Source: Bifidobacterium dentium JCM 1195 = DSM 20436 (GTDB lineage Bacteria > Actinomycetota > Actinomycetes > Actinomycetales > Bifidobacteriaceae). From it: DNA of 64,000 bases. Under the pieces are notes generated by a model. That model ran no database searches. It was not told where the DNA came from and was given only the letters and a program-made list of their open reading frames with translations. A program made the translations under genes and the position numbers. Shown piece after piece: positions 43,166 to 51,423 of the stretch. The stretch is from the NCBI RefSeq assembly GCF_001042595.1, contig NZ_AP012326.1:496001-560000 (forward strand), given 5' to 3'. How positions within the stretch are numbered: position 1 is the stretch's first letter; each line of letters begins with the position of its first letter.

Positions 43166-43726
43166 ATGCGACTGCTGATCATGGGCCCCCAGGGCGTCGG
43201 CAAGGGCACTCAGGCCGCACTGCTGAGCGAACACTATGGCATTCCGGCAATTTCCACGGGTGACATCTTCCGCTACAACATCAAGAACAAGACCGAGCTT
43301 GGTGTGGAAGCTCTGACGTATATCAACAAGGGCGAGCTGGTTCCGGACGAACTGACCAACAAGATCGTCAAGGATCGCCTGGCCATGGATGACGCCAAGA
43401 ACGGCTGGATTCTTGACGGCTACCCGCGCAATGCCTCTCAGGTCGAAGCCCTTGACGCCATTCTCGCCGATCTGGGCACCCCGCTTGACGCCGTGGTCGC
43501 CCTTGACGCCGACCATGACGTGCTCATGGAACGCATGAAGAAGCGTGCCGAAATCGAAGGCCGTTCCGACGACACTCCGGAAGCCATCGCCAAGCGTCTC
43601 GACGTCTACGCCAAGGAGACCGCTCCGCTGCTGTCCACCTACGGCGAGCGTGGTCTACTCAAGACCTTCAACGGCGTCGGTTCCGTCGAAGACATCCAAG
43701 CCACCATCGTGGCCGAACTGGGCTGA
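43166..43726 (+). CDS. adk: adenylate kinase
   Basis: 186 aa, the short form without the zinc LID. The P-loop is 'GPQGVGKGTQAALLSEHYG', the AMP site 'ISTGDIFRYNIKN', and 'GWILDGYPRNASQVEALD' the conserved Arg region. It converts ATP + AMP to two ADP. It follows secY as in most bacteria; AAAGGGAATATC precedes ATG 43166. A 20-bp terminator stem follows the gene. Confidence 0.97.
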   Translation: MRLLIMGPQGVGKGTQAALLSEHYGIPAISTGDIFRYNIKNKTELGVEALTYINKGELVPDELTNKIVKDRLAMDDAKNGWILDGYPRNASQVEALDAILADLGTPLDAVVALDADHDVLMERMKKRAEIEGRSDDTPEAIAKRLDVYAKETAPLLSTYGERGLLKTFNGVGSVEDIQATIVAELG

Positions 43727-43757
43727 TACGGGCAGTACGGCAGTACCACATTCACAA

Positions 43758-43804
43758 GGAAACGGGGATTACGACACGCCGTGTGTGTCGTAATCCCCGT
43801 TTCC
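43758..43804 (+). terminator. 20-bp terminator after adk
   Basis: A perfect 20-bp stem (43758-43777 with 43785-43804) and a 7-nt loop, followed by GTGTATTCTTGC. It separates secY-adk from infA, so infA likely has its own promoter. Confidence 0.85.
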
Positions 43805-43871
43805 GTGTATTCTTGCAAGTTGGTGTGTCTTCGGGCACGCGTAGTAATCGCCAAGGAACGGAACGAGGCTC

Positions 43872-44090
43872 ATGGCTAAAGACGGTGTGATTGAAGTCGA
43901 AGGACAGGTGGTGGAAGCACTGCCGAACGCGATGTTTCGTGTTGAACTCGAAAACAAGCATATCGTGCTCGCAACCATCTCCGGCAAGATGAGGAAGAAC
44001 TACATCCGTATTCTGCCGCAGGATCGCGTTGTGCTGGAAATGAGTCCGTACGATCTGAACCGCGGTCGTATTACGTACCGTTACAAGTAA
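43872..44090 (+). CDS. infA: translation initiation factor IF-1
   Basis: 72 aa, the invariant OB-fold: '[52 protein letters not shown]'. It occupies the A site during initiation. It starts after the adk terminator; a weak site (GGAACGAGG) lies before ATG 43872. map is absent between adk and infA. Confidence 0.98.
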   Translation: MAKDGVIEVEGQVVEALPNAMFRVELENKHIVLATISGKMRKNYIRILPQDRVVLEMSPYDLNRGRITYRYK

Positions 44091-44112
44091 GGTACAAAAG
44101 CAAAGGAAAACC

Positions 44113-44226
44113 ATGAAGGTCAGCCCTAGTGTGAAGAGGATCTGCGAGAACTGCCGCGTGATCCGTCGTCACGGCCGCGTCATGGTGATCTGCATCAACC
44201 CGCGCCACAAGCAGCGCCAGGGCTGA
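44113..44226 (+). CDS. rpmJ: 50S ribosomal protein L36, zinc type
   Basis: 37 aa: [20 protein letters not shown]... with CxxC (residues 11 and 14) and C-x4-H, the zinc-binding form. AAAGGAAAACC precedes ATG 44113, 22 bp after infA. A 136-nt gap to rpsM follows, which can fold into a CCCGGG-type hairpin and may be the leader of the alpha segment. Confidence 0.97.
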   Translation: MKVSPSVKRICENCRVIRRHGRVMVICINPRHKQRQG

Positions 44227-44362
44227 GAGTAGATCCAGCGGCACAATAAGTACAGGCGCTGAGTCACAGTTCGCGTCAGCGAGCTGAGCCCCGGGTACGC
44301 AGGCCCGGGCCGGGAAACCGGACGACTTGGTGCAAGACCTGCGGAACACAGAAGGAATCGCA

Positions 44363-44740
44363 ATGGCACGTCTTGCCGGAGTCGACATCCCCAATGAGAA
44401 GCGCATCGAGATCGCCCTCACCTATATCTTTGGTGTGGGTCGCACTCGTGCCAAGGAAACGCTTGCCGCGACCGGTATCAACCCGGACATTCGCGTCAAG
44501 GATCTGACGGATGAGCAGCTGATCACGCTGCGTGACTACCTCGAGGGTAACTACAAGATCGAGGGCGATTTGCGTCGTGAAATCGATGCGGATATCCGTC
44601 GTAAGATCCAGATCAACTGCTATCAAGGCCAGCGTCACCGTAAGGGACTTCCTGTGCGCGGTCAGCGCACCAAGACCAACGCCCGTACCCGCAAGGGCCC
44701 GAAGCGTACGGTCGCCGGAAAGAAGAAGGCCACCAAGTAA
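44363..44740 (+). CDS. rpsM: 30S ribosomal protein S13
   Basis: 125 aa. '[33 protein letters not shown]' and '[31 protein letters not shown]' are the S13 pattern; it bridges to the 50S subunit. ATG 44363 has AGAAGGAATC upstream. Confidence 0.98.
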   Translation: MARLAGVDIPNEKRIEIALTYIFGVGRTRAKETLAATGINPDIRVKDLTDEQLITLRDYLEGNYKIEGDLRREIDADIRRKIQINCYQGQRHRKGLPVRGQRTKTNARTRKGPKRTVAGKKKATK

Positions 44741-44826
44741 TTCGGTGGCGGTGAGTCTAGGCCACGAGACATACCGTCTCATCGCATAGACATCAAAGCA
44801 AATTCGTTATTAGGAAACGAGGGTCA

Positions 44827-45225
44827 ATGGCAGCTCAAAAGCAAGCCGCGCGCAAGCCGCGTCGCCGCGACCGCAAGTCGGTCCCGGTTGGGCAGGCGCA
44901 CATCAAGTCCACTTTCAACAACACCATTATTTCGATCACCGACCCGTCCGGCGCAGTCGTGTCCTGGGCGTCCGGTGGCGATGTCGGTTTCAAGGGCTCC
45001 CGTAAGTCCACGCCGTACGCCGCTGGTATGGCCGCCGAATCCGCAGCCCGCAAGGCTATGGAACACGGCGTCAAGAAGGTCGACGTGTTCGTGAAGGGCC
45101 CGGGTTCCGGTCGTGAAACCGCTATCCGTTCCCTGCAGTCCGCCGGACTCGAAGTCGGCTCCATCACCGACGTCACCCCGCAGGCACACAACGGCGTTCG
45201 TCCTCCGAAGCGCCGCCGCGTCTGA
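44827..45225 (+). CDS. rpsK: 30S ribosomal protein S11
   Basis: 132 aa. '[30 protein letters not shown]' and '[21 protein letters not shown]' are signatures of this platform protein. The gap of 86 nt after rpsM has no recognised element; GAAACGAGGG precedes ATG 44827. rpsD, usually next, is absent and rpoA follows. Confidence 0.98.
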   Translation: MAAQKQAARKPRRRDRKSVPVGQAHIKSTFNNTIISITDPSGAVVSWASGGDVGFKGSRKSTPYAAGMAAESAARKAMEHGVKKVDVFVKGPGSGRETAIRSLQSAGLEVGSITDVTPQAHNGVRPPKRRRV

Positions 45226-45305
45226 GCACTAGAAGAAATCATCGATCCAAAGCCGCTTATGGCCGGTGAGTGCACCACCGGTCCGAAGCTGAAAGGATAA
45301 CCACA

Positions 45306-46301
45306 GTGCTTATCGCACAGCGTCCGACACTTACCGAGGAATCTCTCAACCCTCAGCGTTCCCGCTTCACCATCGAGCCTCTCGAGCCTGGTTTCGGCTA
45401 CACGCTTGGCAACTCGCTGCGCCGTACCCTCCTGAGCTCCATTCCTGGAGCGGCTGTGACTTCGGTGCGTATCTCCGGCGTCCCGCATGAGTTCACCACT
45501 CTGCCGGGTGTTGAAGAGGACGTTACCGAGATCCTGCTGAACATCAAGGGCATCGTGCTCACCAGCGAATACGATGAGCCGGTTGTCATGTATCTGCGCA
45601 AGAGCGGCAAGGGCGAAGCCACCGCGGGTGATATCACCCCGCCGGCCGGCGTCACCATCGCCAACCCGGATATGCATATCGCGTCCCTCGCCGATGATGG
45701 CGAACTCGAGATCGAGTTCACCGTCGAGCGTGGCCGCGGTTACGTTCCCGCTCAGATGAACAAGCAGGACAACGCCGAGATCGGCCGTATCCCGGTTGAT
45801 TCGATTTACTCCCCGGTGCTCAAGGTGAGCTATCGCGTGGAAGCCACCCGCGTTGAACAGCGCACTGACTTCGACAAGCTCATCCTGGACGTGGAGACCA
45901 AGCCGGCAATCTCCCCGCGTGATGCAGTCGCATCTGCTGGTTCCACCTTGGTGGAGCTCTTCGGCCTGTGCCGTGAGCTCAACACCCAGGCTGAAGGCGT
46001 CGAGGTCGGCCCTGCCCCGGTGGCAGAGGAGACCAACCCGGAGATGGCCGTTCCGATCGAGGACCTCAACCTCACTCAGCGTAGCTACAACTGCCTGAAG
46101 CGCGAGGGCATCCACACGATCGGTGAGCTGGTCGCCCACACCGAGCAGGATCTGCTCGACATCCGCAATTTCGGCATGAAATCCATCGACGAAGTCAAGG
46201 AAAAGTTGCAGGCTCTTGGCCTGGCTCTCAAAGCTTCGCCGCTCGGTTTCGATGCCAACAACCTCGAAGGCGGCACCTTCTTCTCGCCGGAAGACGAGTG
46301 A
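45306..46301 (+). CDS. rpoA: RNA polymerase alpha subunit
   Basis: 331 aa. The N-terminal dimer domain has '[36 protein letters not shown]'. The C-terminal DNA/UP-element domain begins about residue 250 ('[26 protein letters not shown]', '[17 protein letters not shown]'). An acidic end follows. GTG 45306 is chosen with AAAGGATAACC upstream; an in-frame ATG at 45270 lies upstream of that site. A hairpin separates it from rplQ. Confidence 0.97.
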   Translation: MLIAQRPTLTEESLNPQRSRFTIEPLEPGFGYTLGNSLRRTLLSSIPGAAVTSVRISGVPHEFTTLPGVEEDVTEILLNIKGIVLTSEYDEPVVMYLRKSGKGEATAGDITPPAGVTIANPDMHIASLADDGELEIEFTVERGRGYVPAQMNKQDNAEIGRIPVDSIYSPVLKVSYRVEATRVEQRTDFDKLILDVETKPAISPRDAVASAGSTLVELFGLCRELNTQAEGVEVGPAPVAEETNPEMAVPIEDLNLTQRSYNCLKREGIHTIGELVAHTEQDLLDIRNFGMKSIDEVKEKLQALGLALKASPLGFDANNLEGGTFFSPEDE

Positions 46302-46326
46302 TTTACCGCTTTTGACCTAACCGCTT

Positions 46327-46376
46327 CGTCGAATTCGGATGTTCGGGCGATTGCCCACCTGAATTCGACGGGGCTT
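46327..46376 (+). terminator. cruciform-like hairpin between rpoA and rplQ
   Basis: CGTCGAATTC (46327-46336) pairs with GAATTCGACG (46361-46370), and inside lies GGGC-GATT-GCCC. GGGGCTTTTC follows. It looks like an attenuator allowing part of the transcripts to reach rplQ. Confidence 0.6.
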
Positions 46377-46390
46377 TTCAAGGAGAAACA

Positions 46391-46888
46391 ATGCCTACAC
46401 CAAAGAAGGGTCCGCGTCTGGCCTCCAGCCCGGCTCATGAGCGCCTGATGCTCGCGAACATGGCCACCAGCCTGTTCCAGCATGGTCGCATCACCACCAC
46501 CCTGCCGAAGGCCAAGCGCCTTCGTCCGCTGGCCGAGCGCCTGATCACCCTGGCCAAGCGTGGTGACCTGCACAACCGTCGTCGCGTGATGCGCGTCATC
46601 CGCAACAAGTCCGTTGTGCACAAGCTGTTCACCGAAATCGCCGAGCAGATGGAGCAGCGCGAAGGCGGCTACACCCGCATCGTGAAGATCGCCCCGCGTC
46701 GTGGCGATGCCGCTCCGGCAGCCATCATCGAGCTCGTCACCGAGCCGGTGAGCCCGAAGCAGGCTGTGGTGAAGGAAGCTGAAGCCGCGACCAAGGTTGC
46801 CGCTGAAGAGGCTCCGGTTGCTGAGGCACCGGTCGTCGAGGCTCCGGAAGCCGCCGTTGAGGAAGCTCCGGCCGAGAACGCCGAGTGA
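46391..46888 (+). CDS. rplQ: 50S ribosomal protein L17 with acidic tail
   Basis: 165 aa, about 45 longer than typical. The core '[51 protein letters not shown]' is normal. After residue 120 an Ala/Glu/Pro-rich tail ([20 protein letters not shown]) extends it, similar to the S3 tail. AAGGAGAAAC precedes ATG 46391. A 12-bp terminator ends the block. Confidence 0.97.
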   Translation: MPTPKKGPRLASSPAHERLMLANMATSLFQHGRITTTLPKAKRLRPLAERLITLAKRGDLHNRRRVMRVIRNKSVVHKLFTEIAEQMEQREGGYTRIVKIAPRRGDAAPAAIIELVTEPVSPKQAVVKEAEAATKVAAEEAPVAEAPVVEAPEAAVEEAPAENAE

Positions 46889-46907
46889 TTGCTTTCCAGC
46901 TGATCGT

Positions 46908-46940
46908 AAGGGCCGGGAATCGAAAGGTTCCCGGCCCTTT
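46908..46940 (+). terminator. terminator of the ribosomal block
   Basis: A perfect 12-bp stem (46908-46919 with 46928-46939) with an 8-nt loop and a short T run in the right arm. It stands 20 bp after rplQ, before truA. Confidence 0.8.
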
Positions 46941-46958
46941 GCTATGCCCGCCCTTTGA

Positions 46959-46970
46959 TAAGCTCAATGC
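46959..46970 (+). promoter_or_regulatory. candidate leaderless -10 box of truA
   Basis: TAAGCT (46959-46964), six bases, then GTG. No ribosome site is present, and the rplQ terminator ends 19 bp upstream, so an own promoter is needed. Confidence 0.45.
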
Positions 46971-47879
46971 GTGAGATTACGAATCGACTTGGCATACGAT
47001 GGTGGCGGCTTCTTCGGTTGGGCGAAGCAGCCTGATCGGCGTACCGTGCAGGGGGAGATCGAGCGCATACTGCACACCGTGTTGCGCGTGCCCGTCGATG
47101 ATGCGGGGGAACCTCTCCGTCTGACCGTTGCGGGACGTACCGATACCGGTGTGCACGCCTCGCATCAGGTATGCCATCTGGACATCTCTGAAACCATACT
47201 CGCCCGTTGCGTTGGGCACATGAATGTGCCGCCAGTGGTTGCGTTGACGCGCCGGTTGCAGCGTATGCTGCCGAACGACATCACGATTCATGGGATCAAC
47301 GAGGCTCCCCAAGGCTTTGATGCCCGTTTTTCCGCGCTGGAACGCACCTACGTATACCGCATTGCCGATCGGAGCAGCGAAATTGATCCGAGGATGCGCG
47401 GTTTCGTCCTGCACGTCGACGACGATCTGGATCTGGAAACCATGAACCAGGCCGCGGCCATGACCATCGGCCTGCATGACTTCGGTTCGTTCGCCACGCC
47501 AAACCCCGGCGGCACCACCATACGTGAGGTCAAAACCGCCTACTGGAGGCGCATACCGCAACGTCCGCTCGTTGACGGCGAGATGACAATGGGGGAGCGT
47601 TACCGTACGCCGTCAATGGAATCCGGTCTCGCCTGCTTCACCATCGTGGCCGACGCATTCGCCCGCAACATGGTGCGATCGCTGGTCAACGGCTGCGTAC
47701 AGGTCGGCATCGGCAAACGATCCCTCGATTGGTTTGCGGACAAGATGGCCACACCGCTGCGCGAAGGCTCGACGGGACCGATCGCACCGCAGGGGCTGAC
47801 ATTGGAGCATATCGAATATCCCGATGACGATCAGTTGGCGATTCGTGCCGAAACGATTCGCGCGAAACGTACCTTATGA
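46971..47879 (+). CDS. truA: tRNA pseudouridine synthase A
   Basis: 302 aa. 'MRLRIDLAYDGGGFFGWAKQ' opens the enzyme. 'TVAGRTDTGVHASHQVCHLD' contains the catalytic Asp, 'RTYVYRIADRSSEIDPRMRGF' and 'FARNMVRSLVNGCVQVGIGKRS' follow. It makes pseudouridine at tRNA positions 38-40. The GTG start (46971) has no Shine-Dalgarno, but TAAGCT (46959-46964) lies 6 nt upstream, fitting a leaderless transcript right after the rplQ terminator. Confidence 0.94.
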   Translation: MRLRIDLAYDGGGFFGWAKQPDRRTVQGEIERILHTVLRVPVDDAGEPLRLTVAGRTDTGVHASHQVCHLDISETILARCVGHMNVPPVVALTRRLQRMLPNDITIHGINEAPQGFDARFSALERTYVYRIADRSSEIDPRMRGFVLHVDDDLDLETMNQAAAMTIGLHDFGSFATPNPGGTTIREVKTAYWRRIPQRPLVDGEMTMGERYRTPSMESGLACFTIVADAFARNMVRSLVNGCVQVGIGKRSLDWFADKMATPLREGSTGPIAPQGLTLEHIEYPDDDQLAIRAETIRAKRTL

Positions 47880-47987
47880 CGAAGGAGCCGTTCCGGCCGA
47901 TGGATAGGGGGTCGTTGTGACGATTGTGTTACGGGGATTTAACCTGTCCGTTGCTGAGATGTGGATGTAACAATTCCTCGTGGTTTT

Positions 47988-48009
47988 CGGTAACCGACAG
48001 CCGTTACCG
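47988..48009. repeat. operator-like dyad upstream of the ATP-grasp gene
   Basis: CGGTAAC (47988-47994), 8 nt, GTTACCG (48003-48009). Perfect 7-bp arms, about 70 bp before the start of the ATP-grasp/alpha-E gene; the binding protein is unknown. Confidence 0.4.
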
Positions 48010-48077
48010 TCGCTTCTACTACGGCATGGTCCTGAAGATTGGCATGCGTTATTAGGGGTATGAAGGAGCGTGGAAAG

Positions 48078-50258
48078 ATGATCGAATCGGCTGCACGTAA
48101 ATTGGCGACGGAACTGGTCAATCGCAGGGAATCCATCAATCGCGAGCTGAGCCGTAACGGCGTACGCTTCGGCATCTATAAAAACGGTGAATACCACGAC
48201 CGGCTGTTCCCGTACGATCCGGTGCCGCGCATCATCGAATCCGACGAATTCGACGAAATGGAAGCGGGGCTCAAGCAGCGCGTCAACGCGCTCAACGCCT
48301 ACCTGCGTGACATCTATTCCGACAAACATGCCATCAAGGACGGCGTCGTGCCGGAGGAATACGTCTACACCTCAGCGGGCTATTTTCCGCAGGTCAATGG
48401 CGTGACCCCTCCCGGCGGTGTGTTCGCGCATATCGCCGGTGAGGATCTGGTGCAGGGGCAGGACGGCAAATGGTGGGTGCTCGAAGACAATCTGCGCATC
48501 CCATCCGGAGCCAGCTATCCGCTGTTTGCGCGTGACATCGAACGCAGAATCACCCCGAGGCTCTTCCGCGACGTGCATGTACGTGACAACCGTGACTATC
48601 CGCGACTGTTGCGCAAATCCATGGACTTCGTTTCCACGGAAGGCATCGCCGTCGTGCTCACTCCGGGCCGCTACAATTCCGCATTCTTCGAGCATGCGTA
48701 TCTGGCTGAGAAAACGGGCGCCGCACTTGCATTCCCGGAAGATCTCGAGGTCGTCGACAACAAGTTGTTCTTCCTCGACTATTCCGGCAAGCGCCACCGT
48801 GTAGGCGTGGTCTATCGCCGTCTGTCCGACGAATATCTTGACCCGTTCGCCTTTAACCCCGATTCCGTGATCGGTGTGCCGGGAATCCTGTCGGCATACC
48901 GTGCCGGCAACGTCGCCATCGTGAACGCCCCCGGCAATGGTGCTGCCGATGACAAGGCCATCTACTATTTCGTACCGGCCATGATTCGTTACTATTTGGG
49001 TGAAGAGCCGATTCTGCAGAACGCGCCGACCTATATGCCGATGTTCGAGCAGGATCGCAAGGAAGTGCTTGACCGGCTGGGAGAGCTCGTCATCAAGGAC
49101 GTTGCTGAGGCCGGAGGCTACGGCGTGATCTTCGGATCGTCGCTCGACAAGGCGCAACGTGAGGAGATGGCCGATCGCATCAAGGCCGAACCGCGCCGTT
49201 TCATCGCGCAGGAGGTCATCCAGTTCAAGGACATCGATGTGGTCGATCCCGAAACCGGTGAGATGAGCCCGCGCAAGTGCGACCTGCGCGCCTTCGTGGT
49301 GACCGGCAAGAACACGCACGTGTGGTATTCGGGCCTGACCCGATATTCGTCGGTGCCCGGACAGATGATCGTGAACTCCTCGCAAGGCGGCGGCTTCAAG
49401 GATACGTGGGTGCTTGCCAAGGATACCGGCGTGGAGCACGATTCCGCACCGGGCTCCGAAAGCATCAACCTGCTGGCACAATCCCGCAAGCATTCGCTGG
49501 CGCTCGTGACCGCTTCCAAGGCCGACAATCTGTACTGGCTGGGACGGTACACGGAACGCGTGTTCACCACCTTGAACCAGTTCTTCCCCTTCTACGACCG
49601 CGTGATGGACACCGATGTGGACGCTTTCCGCCCGTTCGCCCGCGCACTCGACCTGCCGGAGGACTTCCAGGATTTCGACGCCTTCATCCACAGCTTCTTA
49701 TACGACGAGAAGAATCCGGATTCCGTGCGCAGTGCCATCGTCTACGCCTTCAACAACGCCGTAATCCTGCGTCCGGAACTCAGCTCCCGTCTGTTGCAGT
49801 ATGTGGAACTCGCCATGAGTTCCATCGTGGAAGCGGCCGATCGCGCCGCCTTCGACGAAGATATCTACAAGCATCGTGACATCGCCGACAACATGCTCGC
49901 CTTCTGGGGCGGCGTGGAGAACTCGCCGGTCGATCCGACGCTGAAATCCTTCATCTTCGTGGGCAAGTACCTGGAGCGTGTGGACCTGTATACGCGGTTC
50001 GGCTACTCCATGGAGGAGCTCAAGGCGCCATTGGGCAAGCTTGCATCCTATATCATGCCGTTGAACGGCCTGCCGGTGCCGCAGTGCTTCGCCGACGGCC
50101 TGCGCTGGTTGGTCGGGCAGCTTCCGTCCCGCGGGTATGCCGATCTTGCCGACACGCTCGGCACGTTGCTCGACGATTTCGATGAACGCATATGCACGAA
50201 TGATCTCAAGGATTTGGGAATGCTGAACGCCATGAATATGGACGCCAAACGCGTGTAG
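48078..50258 (+). CDS. circularly permuted ATP-grasp (type 2) fused to alpha-E domain
   Basis: 726 aa from ATG 48078 (GGAAAG adjacent); ATG 48060 is also in frame. Residues about 1-465 form the circularly permuted ATP-grasp 2 domain (former DUF404/DUF407): 'LFPYDPVPRII', 'GEDLVQGQDGKWWVLEDNL', 'ELVIKDVAEAGGYGVIFGSS' with the likely ATP-binding Lys340, and 'RKCDLRAFVVTG'. From about residue 472 ('HSLALVTASKADNLYWLGRYTERVF') it continues as an alpha-E domain (former DUF403) of about 255 residues, shorter than the usual 310. In most genomes these are two genes. Such proteins are predicted amidoligases making or tagging peptides; no substrate is known. A transglutaminase gene follows. Confidence 0.88.
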   Translation: MIESAARKLATELVNRRESINRELSRNGVRFGIYKNGEYHDRLFPYDPVPRIIESDEFDEMEAGLKQRVNALNAYLRDIYSDKHAIKDGVVPEEYVYTSAGYFPQVNGVTPPGGVFAHIAGEDLVQGQDGKWWVLEDNLRIPSGASYPLFARDIERRITPRLFRDVHVRDNRDYPRLLRKSMDFVSTEGIAVVLTPGRYNSAFFEHAYLAEKTGAALAFPEDLEVVDNKLFFLDYSGKRHRVGVVYRRLSDEYLDPFAFNPDSVIGVPGILSAYRAGNVAIVNAPGNGAADDKAIYYFVPAMIRYYLGEEPILQNAPTYMPMFEQDRKEVLDRLGELVIKDVAEAGGYGVIFGSSLDKAQREEMADRIKAEPRRFIAQEVIQFKDIDVVDPETGEMSPRKCDLRAFVVTGKNTHVWYSGLTRYSSVPGQMIVNSSQGGGFKDTWVLAKDTGVEHDSAPGSESINLLAQSRKHSLALVTASKADNLYWLGRYTERVFTTLNQFFPFYDRVMDTDVDAFRPFARALDLPEDFQDFDAFIHSFLYDEKNPDSVRSAIVYAFNNAVILRPELSSRLLQYVELAMSSIVEAADRAAFDEDIYKHRDIADNMLAFWGGVENSPVDPTLKSFIFVGKYLERVDLYTRFGYSMEELKAPLGKLASYIMPLNGLPVPQCFADGLRWLVGQLPSRGYADLADTLGTLLDDFDERICTNDLKDLGMLNAMNMDAKRV

Positions 50259-50279
50259 TGAACAAGGGTTTGCCATGGG

Positions 50280-50310
50280 CCGCTCAAGTCGTGTATAACG
50301 GCTTGAGCGG
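50280..50310 (+). terminator. hairpin between ATP-grasp and transglutaminase genes
   Basis: A 12-bp stem with one G-T pair (50280-50291 with 50299-50310) and loop TGTATAA, followed by TTTCGC. It may reduce read-through, so the transglutaminase level may differ from that of the ligase. Confidence 0.6.
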
Positions 50311-50357
50311 TTTCGCTGTGGTAGGGTGGTACAAGGATTTTTCGCTGGGGAGACGAT

Positions 50358-51158
50358 GTGAAGAAACTGGTGTTTGACTATGAGATGAAGCTCTCATTCA
50401 GCTCGCCCGTAACCGATCATCGGTTCCAATTGCGATGCATTCCGACTACGGGACCGCGTCAACAGGTTGTGGACGTGGAGGTCCGGATCGAGCCCGAAGT
50501 GGAGCTCGACACCACTGTAGATTCCTTCGATTCCGTGGTGATGACCGGTTTTATTCCCGAACCGCATACCATGTTCAACTATTCGGTGACGGGCATCGCC
50601 TTCGTGGACAACGAGCATATCAAGCCGGAGATTCACAAGCCGTTGTATCGTTTCAACTCCGCACTGACCATTCCAGGGCCCGCCGTCAACGCGCTTATCG
50701 ACGTGTGCAAGGCGCGCATCGCCGCATTGCCGGCCGGCGGTTCGCCGATCGATCAGGCCCGCGAAGTGATGGATGAGGTGTTCAAGTCCTTCGTGTATAC
50801 GCCTGCATCCACTACGATCCGCACCACCGCGGAGGAGGCGCTCGCCCAACACAAGGGCGTATGCCAGGATTACGCCCATGTCATGCTGTCGGTCTGCCGT
50901 CATGTCGGATTGACGGCGCGCTATATCGCAGGCCTGCTGGGCGGCGAGGGTGCCACGCATGCTTGGGTGGAAATCTATCATGGAAACCGCTGGATCGGTT
51001 TCGACCCGACGCACAACCGCATGGTCGACGACAATTACATCACCATCGCGCATGGTCGTGACTACCGCGACTGCATGCTCGACATCGGCATCTTCTCCGG
51101 TTGCAATGTGGAACAAAGCCAGTGGGTGAACGCTTCCGTGCACGAGCAGGAACTGTAG
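50358..51158 (+). CDS. transglutaminase-like cysteine peptidase
   Basis: 266 aa. The N-terminal beta domain of the bacterial transglutaminase group (residues about 1-110, 'LSFSSPVTDHRFQLRCIPTTGPRQQV') precedes the papain-like core. The catalytic triad is visible: Cys169 in 'HKGVCQDYAHVMLSVCRHVG', His201 in 'GGEGATHAWVEIYH' and Asp216 in 'WIGFDPTHNRMV'. No signal peptide is present, so it acts in the cytosol. The gene is the standard partner of the permuted ATP-grasp/alpha-E proteins and is expected to hydrolyse or transfer the amide bonds they form. GTG 50358 with GGGGAGACG upstream; an overlapping ATG at 50356 is out of frame. Confidence 0.9.
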   Translation: MKKLVFDYEMKLSFSSPVTDHRFQLRCIPTTGPRQQVVDVEVRIEPEVELDTTVDSFDSVVMTGFIPEPHTMFNYSVTGIAFVDNEHIKPEIHKPLYRFNSALTIPGPAVNALIDVCKARIAALPAGGSPIDQAREVMDEVFKSFVYTPASTTIRTTAEEALAQHKGVCQDYAHVMLSVCRHVGLTARYIAGLLGGEGATHAWVEIYHGNRWIGFDPTHNRMVDDNYITIAHGRDYRDCMLDIGIFSGCNVEQSQWVNASVHEQEL

Positions 51159-51196
51159 CGTCTTTCGCCGGGACATGGCCGCAAAGGCAAACAAAA

Positions 51197-51224
51197 AAGG
51201 TTGAAACACCATTGTTTCAACCTT
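51197..51224 (-). terminator. terminator of tRNA-Ser (CGA), bidirectional
   Basis: An 11-bp stem (51197-51207 with 51214-51224) with a 6-nt loop. Read on the minus strand it ends in TTTTTTGT, a good U-tract for the tRNA; on the plus strand it may stop transcripts of the transglutaminase gene. Confidence 0.88.
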
Positions 51225-51230
51225 ATCTGT

Positions 51231-51319
51231 TGGCGGATGAAGCGAGATTCGAACTCGCGGAGGGGTTCGCCCTCACACGCTTTCGAGGCGTGCTCCTTAG
51301 ACCGCTCGGACATTCATCC
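51231..51319 (-). tRNA. tRNA-Ser (CGA)
   Basis: A class II tRNA on the minus strand. The acceptor GGATGAA (51319-51313) pairs with TTCATCC (51241-51235). The anticodon CGA is in loop CTCGAAA on stem CACGC/GCGTG, and the long variable arm is present. Unlike the other four tRNAs here, CCA is encoded (51233-51231). Confidence 0.94.
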
Positions 51320-51423
51320 ATATGCTGCTTGCACGCAAGCAACTTGTCCATTATGCCACAGCATCGAGGATTGTCAAATTCCATTGGCGGGTCTTGCGTG
51401 TGGGCGCGTTCGTCGGCGTGCCG

